The notes beneath the pieces were generated by a model. That model saw only the letters and a list, made by a program, of their open reading frames with translations, ran no database searches and was not told the origin of the DNA. A DNA stretch of 5,749 bases from Firmicutes bacterium UBA3941 (GTDB lineage: Bacteria > Bacillota > Clostridia > Caldicoprobacterales > UBA3941), in contig DGDX01000081.1 in NCBI GenBank assembly GCA_002385665.1, positions 1-5,749 of the forward strand. The letters run 5' to 3'. Both the position numbers and the translations under genes were made by a program. Shown here one piece after another: positions 5,644 through 5,749 of the stretch. Position 1 is the stretch's first letter. Each line of letters starts with the position of its first letter.

Positions 5644-5730
5644 CTACCGATTAGGAGGATTAATTATGATGATTGTATAGTAAAGTTCACTTGAATTGAG
5701 CGAGATATTTTAGTATCATAAGGGCATAAT

Positions 5731-5749
5731 CTGTCTCTTATACACATCT
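5731..5749. other. Tn5 mosaic end / Nextera adapter remnant (artefact)
   Basis: The last 19 bases, CTGTCTCTTATACACATCT, are exactly the reverse complement of the 19-bp hyperactive Tn5 mosaic end (AGATGTGTATAAGAGACAG) added in tagmentation libraries. It sits flush with the end of the sequence with no transposase gene or other Tn5 DNA beside it. It is therefore almost certainly untrimmed adapter at a contig end and not part of the genome. Confidence 0.95.

Noticed and set aside
5488..5694. 68-codon plus-strand frame upstream of the SDR gene, hydrophobic in parts
   Set aside because: There is no ribosome binding site at its ATG, it runs antisense through the predicted promoter and leader, and its Ile/Tyr/Leu richness is what AT-rich DNA yields by chance.
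5731..5749. Genuine Tn5/IS50 insertion end
   Set aside because: Only the 19-bp mosaic end is present, flush with the sequence end, with no transposase or target-site duplication; library adapter explains it better.
1..5749. CRISPR array, tRNA or rRNA genes, phage or defence genes
   Set aside because: I saw no regularly spaced repeats, no tRNA- or rRNA-like sequence and no phage or defence-family motifs on either strand; the content is metabolic.

Overview
The window is about 5.7 kb of moderately low-GC bacterial DNA carrying six protein genes, all on the minus strand. Every start has a strong AGGAGG/AAGGAG-type Shine-Dalgarno site, gaps between genes are AT-rich, and the enzyme families are those of carbohydrate catabolism. 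This suggests a Firmicute, perhaps a plant-polysaccharide-degrading Clostridia-like anaerobe; that is inference, since no taxonomic marker gene is present.

Region by region, in transcription order (right to left): 5731-5749 is exactly the 19-bp Tn5 mosaic end used in tagmentation libraries, so the right edge is probably an untrimmed contig end. At 5416-5730 lies an extended -10 promoter and a leader of about 190 nt with an inverted repeat. Transcription unit 1 (5415 to 3446) encodes an intact short-chain dehydrogenase (SDR), a shortened SDR paralogue that has lost its catalytic Lys, and a ThuA-like protein. A hairpin at 3395-3428 ends this unit. A gap of about 550 bp follows with no convincing gene. 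Transcription unit 2 (2847 to 18) encodes a xylose-isomerase-like TIM-barrel protein, an atypical short Gfo/Idh/MocA protein without the usual glycine-rich loop, and a canonical Gfo/Idh/MocA dehydrogenase. No terminator is visible after the last gene, so the unit may continue past position 1.

The combination of Gfo/Idh/MocA dehydrogenase, ThuA-like protein and TIM-barrel isomerase/lyase is known from pathways that work through keto-sugar intermediates, for example ThuA/ThuB in rhizobial trehalose metabolism and DgpA/DgpC in gut bacterial C-glycoside cleavage. The most economical reading is a cytoplasmic pathway that oxidises, isomerises or cleaves, and reduces a sugar, glycoside or cyclitol. 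The substrate cannot be read from the sequence: no transporter, kinase, glycosidase or regulator lies inside the window.

The most unusual point is the SDR pair. The second SDR aligns to the first with a constant 43-residue offset from the LDM(L/F)V strand to the LRPxGxTFR segment. This implies duplication, one internal deletion, and loss of the active site while the reading frame stayed intact. The second transcription unit likewise holds one canonical and one atypical Rossmann-type protein.
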